Positions 63,744-64,000 of a stretch of 64,000 nucleotides of DNA are shown here, one piece after another. Under the pieces are notes generated by a model, which saw only the letters and a program-made list of their open reading frames with translations, was not told the origin of the DNA and made no database searches. The stretch's first letter is position 1; the number at the start of each line of letters is the position of its first letter. The stretch is from assembly GCA_027627225.1 (NCBI GenBank), contig CM051028.1:18743701-18807700 (forward strand), read 5' to 3'. The stretch comes from Congeria kusceri. Lineage: Eukaryota > Mollusca > Bivalvia > Myida > Dreissenidae. The translations under genes and the position numbers were made by a program.

Positions 63744-64000
63744 ACAAGTCAGGTGATGTTTTAAATTCGAACAAACATTGACTAAATCAATTATTGGACA
63801 TATATCTTAAAGGGATGAACATGGCAATTCGATATACACTTGATGCCTTTCCCACAGAACAGGTGATGTATTAATTTCGAACAAACATTGACTGAATCAA
63901 TCATTGGACATATATCTTAAGGTGGTGAACATGGCAATTTGATAAACACTTACTGACTTTCCTACAAGTCAGGTGATATTTTAAATTCGAACAAATATTG
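63744..64000. repeat. 110-bp tandem repeat running off the right edge
   Basis: AGGTGAT at 63751, 63861 and 63971, exactly 110 apart, with ATTCGAACAAACATTGACT and GGACATATATCTTAA in each full unit. At least 2.3 copies are visible. Confidence 0.92.

Overview
The window is animal nuclear DNA. It is AT-rich, the genes have many short exons and long introns, and dispersed and tandem repeats fill most of the rest. Gene content and repeat style point to a bivalve mollusc. The palindromic element at 29.77-30.03 kb and 63.55-63.74 kb resembles one I remember as abundant in dreissenid mussels (Dreissena); I cannot confirm this without a search.

Three protein-coding genes could be rebuilt exon by exon with matching splice phases. 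(1) SEC23, the COPII coat GTPase-activating subunit, lies on the minus strand; its first four coding exons (201 residues) are at 10784-4420 and the rest lies beyond the left edge. (2) TASP1 (taspase-1 threonine protease) lies on the plus strand and is complete: 13 coding exons, 11464-34914, 435 residues, including the Asp-Thr autocleavage site and one GC-AG intron. SEC23 and TASP1 are head to head, with 679 bp between start codons and a perfect CRE palindrome between them. (3) A secreted ADAMTS-like zinc metalloprotease lies on the minus strand and is complete: 13 coding exons, 48163-40183, 578 residues. It has a signal peptide, propeptide, reprolysin domain with an intact HExxHxxGxxHD site, an ADAMTS-type Cys-rich region and a C-terminal PLAC-like module, and no thrombospondin repeat. 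TASP1 and this gene converge on a 5.3 kb intergenic region.

Left edge (1-4.4 kb): a decayed ZNF862/KIAA1586-like hAT transposase gene, then a short hAT derivative that keeps only the 5' zinc-finger exon. 4.4-10.8 kb: SEC23 exons, with a large intron holding a hAT-type element. 11.5-34.9 kb: TASP1, whose introns hold a LINE, a tRNA-derived SINE, a TTAA-flanked element carrying a tRNA-like sequence, several terminal-inverted-repeat elements, a 51-bp-arm hairpin and many minisatellites. 40.2-48.2 kb: the metalloprotease. 48.3-64 kb: no confident gene. This last part contains a 133-bp inverted repeat with identical arms, a 52-bp minisatellite, and a decayed duplicate of the TASP1 intron 5-exon 7 region (52.8-56.0 kb). 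It also holds a duplicate of the metalloprotease 5' flank (58.7-59.2 kb) and a 110-bp tandem repeat at the right edge. Both duplicates keep orientation and order, which suggests one old tandem duplication of the TASP1-metalloprotease neighbourhood followed by a large deletion.
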